Positions 1 to 7,973 of a stretch of 64,000 nt of DNA are shown in pieces. This stretch comes from Nakamurella lactea DSM 19367. GTDB lineage: Bacteria; Actinomycetota; Actinomycetes; Mycobacteriales; Nakamurellaceae. The DNA is taken from assembly GCF_000426645.1 (NCBI RefSeq), contig NZ_AUFT01000005.1, positions 186,001 through 250,000 on the forward strand. Reading direction: 5' to 3'. A program made the position numbers and the translations under genes. Under the pieces are notes generated by a model, which saw only the letters and a list, made by a program, of their open reading frames with translations, was not told the origin of the DNA and searched no databases. How positions within the stretch are numbered: the stretch's first letter is position 1; the number at the start of each line of letters is the position of its first letter.

Positions 1-914
1 CTGGTGATGTCCTTGCGGGAGAACCGCCAGAACGCCAGACCGGTGAACAGGACCGCGTAACACAGACTGGAGAACCCGCCGCGGACCATGTCGTCCCAGC
101 GGATCGGGTCGACCATCGCCCCGGTCCAGGCGAACGAGTAGTGGGTCGGCAGCCAGTCGCGGATGCCGCCCAACGCGTCGATCTGGTCCAGGATCTGCGA
201 CAGGATGGCCAGCAGTACAGCACCGCCGACCGCGCCGAGCGGCGCGTCGGTGGACACGCTGAGCAGAAAAGCCAGTCCGGCCACCCAGATCAGACTCACG
301 GCCAGGTACAGCACGATGATGCCGAGCCGCCCGATGGCGCCCCAGCCGGTGAACGATTCGCCGGTCGGGGTGGACACCGATCCGGTGCCGTACAGCACGG
401 CGCCGAGAATCCAGGCCGCGGCGGTCAGCACCACCAGCGCGAGCAGCGACATCAACCCCGCCACCACGAACTTCTGCCGCAGCAACCTGATCCGCGGGAC
501 CGGCATTGCCAGCAGGTAGCGCAGCGACGACCACGACGCCTCGCTGGCCACGGTGTCGCCGAAGAACAGCGACACCACCACGACCAGCAGGAAGGTGGCA
601 GAGAAGAACTGGGTGGTGAGGGCGAAATTGGTGGCGCTGTGCTGCGCCATGTCGACGAACGAGGTCCCGCCATCGTCACCCGTGTCGAATGCGAAGGCGA
701 TCGCCAGGATGATCGGCAGCGCCACCATGAATCCGAGCACCAGCTGGGTCCGCCGGCGACCGAACTGCCGGCCCAGCTCGACCCGTACCGGCAGCGTCCG
801 GGACGCGTTGAATCCCGGGGGCAGGCCGCTGTCGGTCACCGGCTTCGGTGGCGGCAGGCTCCGCATCACCTGTACCGCGGCGTCGGCCGATTGGTCGTGG
901 TGTACCGGACTCAT
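1..914 (-). CDS. ABC-2 type transporter permease (3' end outside window)
   Basis: Membrane permease subunit of an ABC-2 type exporter. The 304 codons present show a hydrophilic N-terminus of about 55 residues, then several hydrophobic segments (for example LVLGFMVALPIILAIAFAF and FLLVVVVSLFFGDTVA). The gene runs off the left edge without a stop. Its ATG at 914 overlaps the TGA of the upstream ATPase fusion by 4 bp (ATGA), so the two are translationally coupled and almost certainly form one transporter. The ABC-2 membrane topology, with a conserved cytoplasmic stretch containing PVPRIRLLRQKF, is typical of the family. The substrate cannot be told from sequence. Confidence 0.88.
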   Translation of the reverse strand, partial: MSPVHHDQSADAAVQVMRSLPPPKPVTDSGLPPGFNASRTLPVRVELGRQFGRRRTQLVLGFMVALPIILAIAFAFDTGDDGGTSFVDMAQHSATNFALTTQFFSATFLLVVVVSLFFGDTVASEASWSSLRYLLAMPVPRIRLLRQKFVVAGLMSLLALVVLTAAAWILGAVLYGTGSVSTPTGESFTGWGAIGRLGIIVLYLAVSLIWVAGLAFLLSVSTDAPLGAVGGAVLLAILSQILDQIDALGGIRDWLPTHYSFAWTGAMVDPIRWDDMVRGGFSSLCYAVLFTGLAFWRFSRKDIT

Positions 915-3900
915 GCTGGATCTCCTTGCTGCGGGCCGGTTCCGGTCGCGCCGACCAGGTCGAGGAAGACGTCCTCGAGGCGGTTCCGCGGGGCGGCAGA
1001 CGACACCGCGATGTTCGCCGCGACCAAGGCGGCGATCGCCGCGGCCGGACTGGTCCGGCCGAGATCGACCTGCAGGGTGTCGCCGAGCACTTCGATCTCG
1101 CCGACGCCGTCGATCGCCGTCAGCACGGCGGCCGCGGCCGGCGGATCGTCGACGGTGAAGGACATCTCGCCCGAGGTGGCAATCAGTTCCGACACCCGGC
1201 CGGCGGCAATGGTCCGGCCCTGATTGATCACCACCACGTGGCTGCAGGTCTGCTCCACCTCGGACAACAGGTGACTGGACACCAGCACGGTCCGGCCGGT
1301 GCCCGCGTACCGTCGCAGGACCTCCCGCATCGCGTGGATCTGCGGTGGGTCGAGTCCGTTGGTCGGCTCGTCGAGCAACAGCAGATCGGGCAGGCCCAGC
1401 ATCGCCTGGGCGATCGCCAACCGCTGCCGCATCCCCTGGGAATAGGTCTTCACCCGACGGCGGACCGCGGTGCCGAGTCCGGCGATGGCCAGTACGTCGT
1501 CCAGGTGCGCATCGGCCATCGGCCGGCCGGTCGCCCGCCAATAGTTCAGCAGGTTCGCCGTCCCTGACAGGTGCGGCAGGAAGCCCGAGCCCTCGACGAA
1601 ACTGCCGATCCTGGACAGGATCTCGGCGCCGGGTCCGACGTTGGTGCCGAACACCGCGATCTCCCCGCTGCTCGGCCGGATCAGCCCCATCACCATGCGC
1701 AGGGTGGTGGTCTTGCCGGCGCCGTTCGGGCCGAGCAGACCGAGTACCTGTCCCGGCCGAACCTCGAAGGACACGTCCTGGACGGCGTGCACGCCGCCGG
1801 GGTAGCTCTTCGACAGGTTCCGGATGGTCAGCGGCAGCACCGGTGCATCCAACTCGGCTGGGTCCGGTGTCCCGTCCGCCGCGGCATCCGGTCCGCCATC
1901 CGGTCCGGCCTCGCCCGAGGCAGCCGCGGCCTGCGGCGCCGGCCGCGGGCGGTGCCGGAGCCGGCCGGCGATCCACAGCCCGACCGTGGCCAGCACCGCC
2001 AGCGCGATCAGCGCGATCAGGGTGCCGATCGGGACCTCACCGGCCGAGACCCGAACCCCGTTCGCCTCCGGCACCGATACCGACGTCACTCCGGAGATCC
2101 GGTAGGCGGCGGCTGAGGTCGGTCCGGCGTACGCCTGGTCGGTGGTCGTGAACCTGACGATCAACTGGTCGCCGGCGGCAACCTGCAGCGCGACGGCGGG
2201 CAGGTCGACGGTCACCGTCGTGTCGCCCTCGGCGGCCGACGCCGGCAGCCTGATCGGGGCCACAGCGCTGCGGCCCATGGTGACGGTGCCGGCGGAGTTC
2301 CGGGAGCCGATAGCGGCGAACAGCACCGGTCCGGTCGCTGCCTGCGCGCTGCCGGCGGTCGTGGTGACGCTCGGCAGCGCGCTCACCGTGACCCGCACCC
2401 TGGCACTGCCGGTCACCACGGCCAGCCGGTCGAACGGTGCCGAGCTAAAGGTGGCGCTCTGTCCGGGCAGGGCGGAGGTGAGCAGCGAGCTCAGGCCGCC
2501 GGACGCCTGGCTCAGCCCGGGGAGCGAGGAGATTGCCGCCGGGGTGCCGCCGGCCGGATTCAGCACCAACTGGTCGGCGCCCTGCAGTTGAACGGCGGTC
2601 CGCCGGACGGCAGGAGCGCCGGCGATTCCCGGGTAGGCGTCGGCCTGCAGCACCCTGGTCCGGGGCCGGCCGTTGTCCGTCACCCCGCCGTCGACGGAGT
2701 AGCGGAACGCAGCGGACGGAACCGGCCCGGTGCCGGCCAGATAGTGCTGCAACCAGCCGGTGATCCGGTCCTCGGTCTCCGGATCTGGAGCGCCGCCGTC
2801 GTGGCCGCCGCGGTACCAGTCGACGGCCACCGTTGTGCCGTTGGCAGCAATCGCCCGGGCATTGGCGTCCGCCTGGTCGAGCGGGAACAGGGTGTCCTGC
2901 TCGCCCTGCACCAACAACGTCGGCGCGGTGATCGCGCCGGCCACCTCGGACGGGCTGGACCGGGTGAGCAACTTCGTCAGGGCGTCGTCGATCCGCCCGG
3001 TGTCGGCGGCCCTGGCGTAGGCGGCGCAGACCTCCAGCCGCAACCGGCCGCAGCCGGGGTCCCGGTCGGACGGCACCGTAGCGGCTCCGGTACCTGAATC
3101 GCCGCCGTTCGGGTCGCCGGTAGTCGCTGCGCCGGACCCGCCCTGGGACCCACCACCGATGCCGCCGGGACCGACGTCGACCTGGGCCGTGTTGCCGAGG
3201 GCACCGCCCAGCACCACCGAGCTGACCAGTGAGGCGGTCCAGTACTTCTTGAACACCCCGTCGGCGCCGGCGGTGACCTCCGCCGGAGTCTTCGGCCCGG
3301 CAGCACCGTCGGAGCCCTGGCCGGTGGCGCCGACCTCGGCCGAATTCGGGAACAGCGCCGCCTGCAGGCTGTTCCAGGTGATCACCGGCACCACGGCGTC
3401 GATGCGCGGATCGGTGCCGGCCAGCATCAACGACAGCGCCCCGCCGTAGGAGCCGCCGGTCACCCCGACCCGTGGGTCACCCGGCTTGTCCTGCCGAACC
3501 TCGGGGAGGGTGGCGAGATAGTCCACCAGCGCCCTGGCGTCAGGAATCTCGGCGTCGAGCGAATCCAGCGAAATGGTGCCGGTGGAGTTACCGAAGCCGC
3601 GGGCCGAATAGGCCAGAACGACGAATCCGGCCCTGGCCAACCGCTGCGCATCGTCCACCACCGAAGCCTTCGAGCCGCCGAACCCGTGCGCCAAGATCAC
3701 CGCCGGGGCCGGCGTCGCCGTCGGCAGGTACAGCGTCGAGTCCAGTTGCACCGGCGCCGCATCCCACGGTGCCTTGGCCCCTGGCAGGGTGAGATCCCTG
3801 GTGGCGACCGGTGTCTCGGTGCTCCTCGGCCAGAAGATGACAGCGGCTGCTGCGACGATCAGAACGGCCACAACGAGCGCCGTCCATCGTCGCAGCCGGC

Positions 3901-3919
3901 TCCCCAACAGTGCGCGCAT
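911..3919 (-). CDS. S15/CocE-like alpha/beta hydrolase fused to an ABC transporter ATPase
   Basis: A two-enzyme fusion of about 1002 aa. The order is: N-terminal membrane segment (TALVVAVLIVAAAAVIFW); an alpha/beta hydrolase resembling X-Pro dipeptidyl peptidases, with nucleophile motif GGSYGG, a candidate acid in QGEQDTLFPL and a candidate histidine in YRGGHDGG; a PepX-C-like beta region; a second membrane segment (LIALIALAVLATVGLWIAG); then a complete ABC ATPase with Walker A GPNGAGKTTT, signature YSQGMRQR and Walker B LLLLDEPTNGLD. The two membrane segments would put the hydrolase outside and the ATPase inside. I chose the ATG at 3919; an ATG at 3979 would overlap the divergent peptidase start. 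It overlaps the permease gene by 4 bp. Domain calls are secure; the role (export of a product processed outside the membrane) is inference. Confidence 0.85.
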   Translation of the reverse strand: MRALLGSRLRRWTALVVAVLIVAAAAVIFWPRSTETPVATRDLTLPGAKAPWDAAPVQLDSTLYLPTATPAPAVILAHGFGGSKASVVDDAQRLARAGFVVLAYSARGFGNSTGTISLDSLDAEIPDARALVDYLATLPEVRQDKPGDPRVGVTGGSYGGALSLMLAGTDPRIDAVVPVITWNSLQAALFPNSAEVGATGQGSDGAAGPKTPAEVTAGADGVFKKYWTASLVSSVVLGGALGNTAQVDVGPGGIGGGSQGGSGAATTGDPNGGDSGTGAATVPSDRDPGCGRLRLEVCAAYARAADTGRIDDALTKLLTRSSPSEVAGAITAPTLLVQGEQDTLFPLDQADANARAIAANGTTVAVDWYRGGHDGGAPDPETEDRITGWLQHYLAGTGPVPSAAFRYSVDGGVTDNGRPRTRVLQADAYPGIAGAPAVRRTAVQLQGADQLVLNPAGGTPAAISSLPGLSQASGGLSSLLTSALPGQSATFSSAPFDRLAVVTGSARVRVTVSALPSVTTTAGSAQAATGPVLFAAIGSRNSAGTVTMGRSAVAPIRLPASAAEGDTTVTVDLPAVALQVAAGDQLIVRFTTTDQAYAGPTSAAAYRISGVTSVSVPEANGVRVSAGEVPIGTLIALIALAVLATVGLWIAGRLRHRPRPAPQAAAASGEAGPDGGPDAAADGTPDPAELDAPVLPLTIRNLSKSYPGGVHAVQDVSFEVRPGQVLGLLGPNGAGKTTTLRMVMGLIRPSSGEIAVFGTNVGPGAEILSRIGSFVEGSGFLPHLSGTANLLNYWRATGRPMADAHLDDVLAIAGLGTAVRRRVKTYSQGMRQRLAIAQAMLGLPDLLLLDEPTNGLDPPQIHAMREVLRRYAGTGRTVLVSSHLLSEVEQTCSHVVVINQGRTIAAGRVSELIATSGEMSFTVDDPPAAAAVLTAIDGVGEIEVLGDTLQVDLGRTSPAAAIAALVAANIAVSSAAPRNRLEDVFLDLVGATGTGPQQGDPA

Positions 3920-3961
3920 CTCCACAGCCTGCCAGCACGGCGGGCCGGGCGGGCGGCGCGA

Positions 3962-3967
3962 TAGGTT
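3962..3967 (+). promoter_or_regulatory. Putative -10 element of a leaderless S9 peptidase transcript
   Basis: TAGGTT lies 12 bases (first base to start codon) before the ATG at 3974, with no ribosome binding site between. This spacing puts the transcription start at or next to the ATG, as in actinobacterial leaderless genes. No -35 is recognisable. Confidence 0.45.
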
Positions 3968-3973
3968 CGATGG

Positions 3974-5926
3974 ATGCAACCTGCTGATCTTCCCTTAATG
4001 TTCTCGGCCGGCCGGCCGGTCCTGCTCGACGGCGGCCGGGTGCTCGTCGCGGTGTCGCACCCGGACCTGGACAAGAACCTGACGCACTCGAATCTGGTGC
4101 TGATCGAGCCTGACGGCGGTCGTCGCGACTTCACCGCGGGCCCCAAGGACAGCGATCCGGTGCTGTCGCCCGACCGCCGCACGGTGGTCTTCGCCAGGGC
4201 CGGCGAGTCCGGGCCTCCGCAACTGTTCGCGATCCCGGTCGACGGCGGCGAGGCCCGCCGGCTCACCGATCACAAGCTCGGGGCCGGTTCGGCCACCTTC
4301 GCGCCGGACGGCACCCGGATCGCTTATCTCGCAGCCGTACCCGAGGCGGGACGGTACGGGACCGACGAGAAGGTCTCCGCTGACGCCGAGGCACCGCGGC
4401 GGTTCACCTCGATGTCCTACCGCCGGGACGGTCTCGGTTTCGTGTTGGACAAGCCGTCGCAGGTCTTCGTCATCGATTCCGACCACGACCCGAGCGCCGA
4501 GGACGCGGCGCCGGTCGCGCTGACCGCCGAACCGCGCGGCGCCGGCCGCCCGCTGTTCACCGGTGACGGCACCCGGATCGTCTACTCACGGGCCACCGGG
4601 CCGGACGACATCACCAGCGAGCTGGTGAGCATCCCGGCCGCCGGCCCGGCCGCGCCGGAGGAGGCCGAGAGGATCGTCACCGGACTCGGCAGCGTCGAGG
4701 CCGCGCTGGTGCTGGACGACACGCTGTACTTCTTTGCGGATGCGTTCTCCGGCAACGACTTTCCCGGACGCAACACCGGCCTCTGGTCGGTCCCGGTGGG
4801 CGGCGGGTCGCCGCGCCGGCTGACCGACGAGGAGACCGTGCTGGTGGATTCCACCGAGCCGCGGGCCGCCGGGTCGTTCATCGCGGTCGGCGTGGTCACC
4901 CGCGGAGCGGTCGAGCTGCGCGCGGTCCCGCTGGACGCCGAGGGGCTGACGCAGGACGAACTGCCACTGCTGATCGGCGGCCACCGGGTGGTGCGCGGGT
5001 TCGACGTCGACCCGGTGGGCGGTCGGATCGCGGCGGTGGTCGGCGATCCGACCTCGTTCGCCGAGATCGTCACCGCCGAGCTGGTCGACGGCCCGGCCAC
5101 GGCGAACGAGCGGACCGTCACCGACCTCGGGAGCGGGCTCCGGGACACCGGGCTCGGCGAGGTGGTCGAACTGACCGGACAGTCGCCCGACGGTTACCCG
5201 GTGCACGGGTGGCTGGTGCTGCCCGCCGGTGACGGCCCGCATCCCGTGCTGCTGAACGTGCACGGCGGGCCGCACGCCGCGTACGGCTGGTCGCTGTTCG
5301 ACGAGGCGCAGGTGTACGCCGGCGCGGGCTACGCAGTGGTGATGGGCAACCCGCGTGGCTCCGCCGGCTACGGCCAGCGGCACGGCCGGGCGGTGGTCAA
5401 GGCGATGGGCACGGTCGACGTCGACGATGTGCTCGCGGTGCTGGATGTGGCGTTGCAGCGTGCCGATCTGGACGGGAAGCGGGTCGGGGTGATGGGCGGC
5501 TCCTACGGCGGTTTCATGACCAGCTGGCTGTCATCGCACGCCGGCGACCGGTTCGTCGCCGGGATCTCCGAACGCGCGGTGAACGCCTGGGACTCGTTCT
5601 CCGGCGCCAGCGACATCGGCCACTTCTTCGCCGAGGCCTACGTCGGCGTCGATCGCGACACCCAATGGGATCGGTCGCCGTTGGCCCACGCCGACAAGAT
5701 CGACCTGCCACTGTTGATCATTCATTCGGAGCAGGACTGGCGCTGCCCGTTGGAGCAGGGGCAGCGGCTGTTCACCGCGCTGAAGCTGCGCGGCGCCGAG
5801 ACCGAGATGCTGCTGTTCCCCGGCGAGGGGCACGAGCTGTCCCGCAGCGGCCGGCCGCAGCACCGTCAGCAGCGGTTCGAGGCGATCCTGGACTGGTGGC
5901 AGCGGTACCTGCCGGTCGAGAAATAA
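3974..5926 (+). CDS. S9 family peptidase (acylaminoacyl/dipeptidyl peptidase type)
   Basis: Cytosolic serine peptidase of 650 aa. The N-terminal two thirds carries beta-propeller-type repeats (SPDRRTVVFAR, APDGTRIAYLA), which in this family screens out folded proteins. The C-terminal alpha/beta hydrolase has the nucleophile in GGSYGG (Ser510), Asp588 in SEQDWRCPL and His620 in GEGHELSR. Length fits the family (about 600-700). No signal peptide. It starts 55 bp from the divergent hydrolase-ABC fusion and faces the efflux pump gene across a perfect palindromic terminator. A second ATG (residue 9) is possible, but the promoter position favours the one chosen. The natural substrate is unknown. 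Confidence 0.9.
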   Translation: MQPADLPLMFSAGRPVLLDGGRVLVAVSHPDLDKNLTHSNLVLIEPDGGRRDFTAGPKDSDPVLSPDRRTVVFARAGESGPPQLFAIPVDGGEARRLTDHKLGAGSATFAPDGTRIAYLAAVPEAGRYGTDEKVSADAEAPRRFTSMSYRRDGLGFVLDKPSQVFVIDSDHDPSAEDAAPVALTAEPRGAGRPLFTGDGTRIVYSRATGPDDITSELVSIPAAGPAAPEEAERIVTGLGSVEAALVLDDTLYFFADAFSGNDFPGRNTGLWSVPVGGGSPRRLTDEETVLVDSTEPRAAGSFIAVGVVTRGAVELRAVPLDAEGLTQDELPLLIGGHRVVRGFDVDPVGGRIAAVVGDPTSFAEIVTAELVDGPATANERTVTDLGSGLRDTGLGEVVELTGQSPDGYPVHGWLVLPAGDGPHPVLLNVHGGPHAAYGWSLFDEAQVYAGAGYAVVMGNPRGSAGYGQRHGRAVVKAMGTVDVDDVLAVLDVALQRADLDGKRVGVMGGSYGGFMTSWLSSHAGDRFVAGISERAVNAWDSFSGASDIGHFFAEAYVGVDRDTQWDRSPLAHADKIDLPLLIIHSEQDWRCPLEQGQRLFTALKLRGAETEMLLFPGEGHELSRSGRPQHRQQRFEAILDWWQRYLPVEK

Positions 5927-5934
5927 CCCAGGGA

Positions 5935-5975
5935 CGCGAAAACGCCCGGCCGAGTCTCGGCCGGGCGTTTTCGCG
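5935..5975. terminator. Bidirectional intrinsic terminator
   Basis: Two perfect 20-bp arms (5935-5954 and 5956-5975) around a single base. The core is GC-rich (cgcccggccgag) and flanked by AAAA and TTTT, so a transcript from either strand ends the hairpin with a U-run. It sits between the convergent S9 peptidase and MFS genes. Confidence 0.92.
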
Positions 5976-5988
5976 TGGGGTGATGAGG

Positions 5989-7596
5989 TCAGTGCATCAT
6001 CGCGGCTGCTGCGGCCGGGTCGACGGTCGACTCCTGCCGCTTGCGGGGCAGGAAGAACGCCGGGATCAGCGTCAGTGCCACCAGGATCAGCGCGATCAGC
6101 GACGTCGAACCGAAGGCGTCGGCGGCGACCGTCAGCCCGTGCAGTTGCAGGGCGTCCGCCGGGACTCCCTGCTGCTGCGCGACCGCATCCAGCATCGCCG
6201 GGCCGTTGACCGGATCCGCGTTGGACAGGATCGCCAGGCCGGCGGTCGGGTCCTTCTTGAGGAAGTTCGTCAACAGCACCGAGATCACCGCGGTACCGAT
6301 CGACGCCGCCACCTGCTGGGTGATGTTCGTCAGCGTCGAACCACGGGCGATCTGATGGTCCCGCAACGTCTTCAGCGCCGCCGTCATGGTGGGCATCATC
6401 GTCATGCCCATGCCGAGGCCCATCACGAAGAACGCGCCCGAGGTGACCCAGTAAGAGGTGTCGACGCCCAACATGGTCATCGGGATCAGGCCGATGACGA
6501 TCAGTACCAGGCCGGTCATCACGAACTTCCCGGGACCGAACTTGTCGGTCAGCGCGCCGGCCAGCGGCATGGTCAGCATGGCGCCGATGCCCATCGGGGC
6601 ACCGAGCAGCCCCGCGGTCATCGGGGTCTCGCCGCGCACGCCGATGAAGTACTGCGGGAAGATGAACATCGCGCCGAAGAAGGCGATCGCGAACATCGCC
6701 ATGGTGAGAATCGCGAAGGTCAGCTGACGGTTCTTGAACAGGTGCAGGTCGATCAGTGCGTCGGTCTTGCGGAGTGCGTGCAGCACGAATGCGACGATGA
6801 GGACCAGGCCGGCGATCGACCAGATCAGCACCTTGGGCGAGGCGATGGTGCCGGCCTCCGGGATGGACGAGACGCCGAACAGGAACGCGGCCAGGCCGGG
6901 GGACAGCAGGGCGAAGCCGAGCACGTCGAACGACTCGGACGGCGTCGGGTTGTCCTTGGGCAGCACCAGCGCCGCGTAGACCAGGCCGATCACGCCGATC
7001 GGCAGGTTGATCAGGAAGATCCAGTGCCAGCTGACCGCGTCGATCAGCCAGCCGCCCAGGATCGGGCCACCGATCGGGCCGAGCAGCATCGGGATGCCCA
7101 GCACGGCCATCACCCGGCCGACCCGCTCCGGGCCGGCCGCCTTGGTCAGGATGGTCATGCCCAGCGGCATCAGCATGCCGCCGCCGAGGCCCTGGATGGC
7201 CCGGAAGACGATCAGCGGGCCGATGTCCCAGGCAGTGGCGCAGAGCACCGAGCCGCCGACGAACAGCAGGATCGAGATCAGGTACAGCCGCTTGGTGCCG
7301 AACCGGTCGGCGGCCCAGCCGGTCACCGGGATCACCGCGGCCAACGCCAGCGTGTAGGCGGTGATGGTCCAGGCGGCGAGCGCCGGGCTGGCGCCCCAGG
7401 TGGCCTGGAAGGTGTTCTGCGCGACCCCGACGACGGTCATGTCGAGGATGGCCATGATCGAGCCGATCACCACGACGCCGGCGATCTTCAGCACCCTGGC
7501 GTCGAGCTTGTCCTTGGGCGCGCGGGTCGCGCCGCCGGTCGCGGCACTCTTGTCGAGCGACGGTCCCGTGTTCTGCGGGTCGGAGGTGGTGGTCAT
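5989..7596 (-). CDS. MFS drug/proton antiporter, DHA2 (EmrB/QacA) type
   Basis: Integral membrane efflux pump of 535 aa with about 14 hydrophobic segments, as in the DHA2 group. Family motifs include the segment LDMTVVGVAQNTFQA in the first membrane span, GWAADRFGTKRLYL (motif A-like) in the loop after span 2, and the motif-C-like LLGPIGGPILGGWL. The long upstream extension of the frame is rejected: the ATG at 7596 gives a protein starting MTTTSDPQNTG with a normal short cytoplasmic N-terminus before the first span. No TetR or MarR repressor lies beside it. Drug specificity cannot be read from sequence. Confidence 0.92.
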   Translation of the reverse strand: MTTTSDPQNTGPSLDKSAATGGATRAPKDKLDARVLKIAGVVVIGSIMAILDMTVVGVAQNTFQATWGASPALAAWTITAYTLALAAVIPVTGWAADRFGTKRLYLISILLFVGGSVLCATAWDIGPLIVFRAIQGLGGGMLMPLGMTILTKAAGPERVGRVMAVLGIPMLLGPIGGPILGGWLIDAVSWHWIFLINLPIGVIGLVYAALVLPKDNPTPSESFDVLGFALLSPGLAAFLFGVSSIPEAGTIASPKVLIWSIAGLVLIVAFVLHALRKTDALIDLHLFKNRQLTFAILTMAMFAIAFFGAMFIFPQYFIGVRGETPMTAGLLGAPMGIGAMLTMPLAGALTDKFGPGKFVMTGLVLIVIGLIPMTMLGVDTSYWVTSGAFFVMGLGMGMTMMPTMTAALKTLRDHQIARGSTLTNITQQVAASIGTAVISVLLTNFLKKDPTAGLAILSNADPVNGPAMLDAVAQQQGVPADALQLHGLTVAADAFGSTSLIALILVALTLIPAFFLPRKRQESTVDPAAAAAMMH

Positions 7597-7973
7597 CAGG
7601 TCACTTTCGATTGGTGCGGGTGGGGCATTGAGGAGGGAACCGGGCCTGAATCGGCCGTGTCCGAACGTACCGTCGGGCACCGACACTGGTGCTGACCGGT
7701 CGAGGTAGCTGGGTGATTCCCGAACGCAACGGGTCGATGCCGGGACGCTGGAATCGTACTGGAAGGTAAGACTGCCGAACGAAGGAATTATCACCCGGGT
7801 GTGACCGGTTACTCAGCTTCGTCACCGAATATCGGGGTGAACCCCGAGGCCGGTCAGGGTCCCTGGCGCCGCCCGGAGGCCGGTCGGGCGACTGGCCCGG
7901 GCGACCTGGCCGACAGCGGGCGACCGGCGCCCGCAGACACGGCGAACCTATACTCGGTCGGTGGAGACGACCG
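7597..7973. other. Divergent intergenic region, MFS pump / oxidoreductase
   Basis: 377 bp without a supported gene. It holds the putative promoter of the oxidoreductase (TATACT at 7949), an AT-rich patch on the minus strand that could be a pump -10 (GATAAT, 7787-7792), and a small hairpin (gcacc/ggtgc, 7677-7692) that would lie in a long pump leader. No repressor site is recognised. Confidence 0.5.
7949..7954 (+). promoter_or_regulatory. Putative -10 element of the molybdopterin oxidoreductase gene
   Basis: TATACT is the best match to TATAAT in the window. It is followed after 8 bases by a ribosome binding site (GGAG, 7963-7966) seven bases before the ATG at 7974, giving a leader of only about a dozen bases. 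No clear -35. Confidence 0.5.

Noticed and set aside
141-1223. 360-aa plus-strand open frame overlapping the ABC permease and fusion
   Set aside because: It is rich in Gln/His/Arg and antisense to well-supported ABC genes; no family features.
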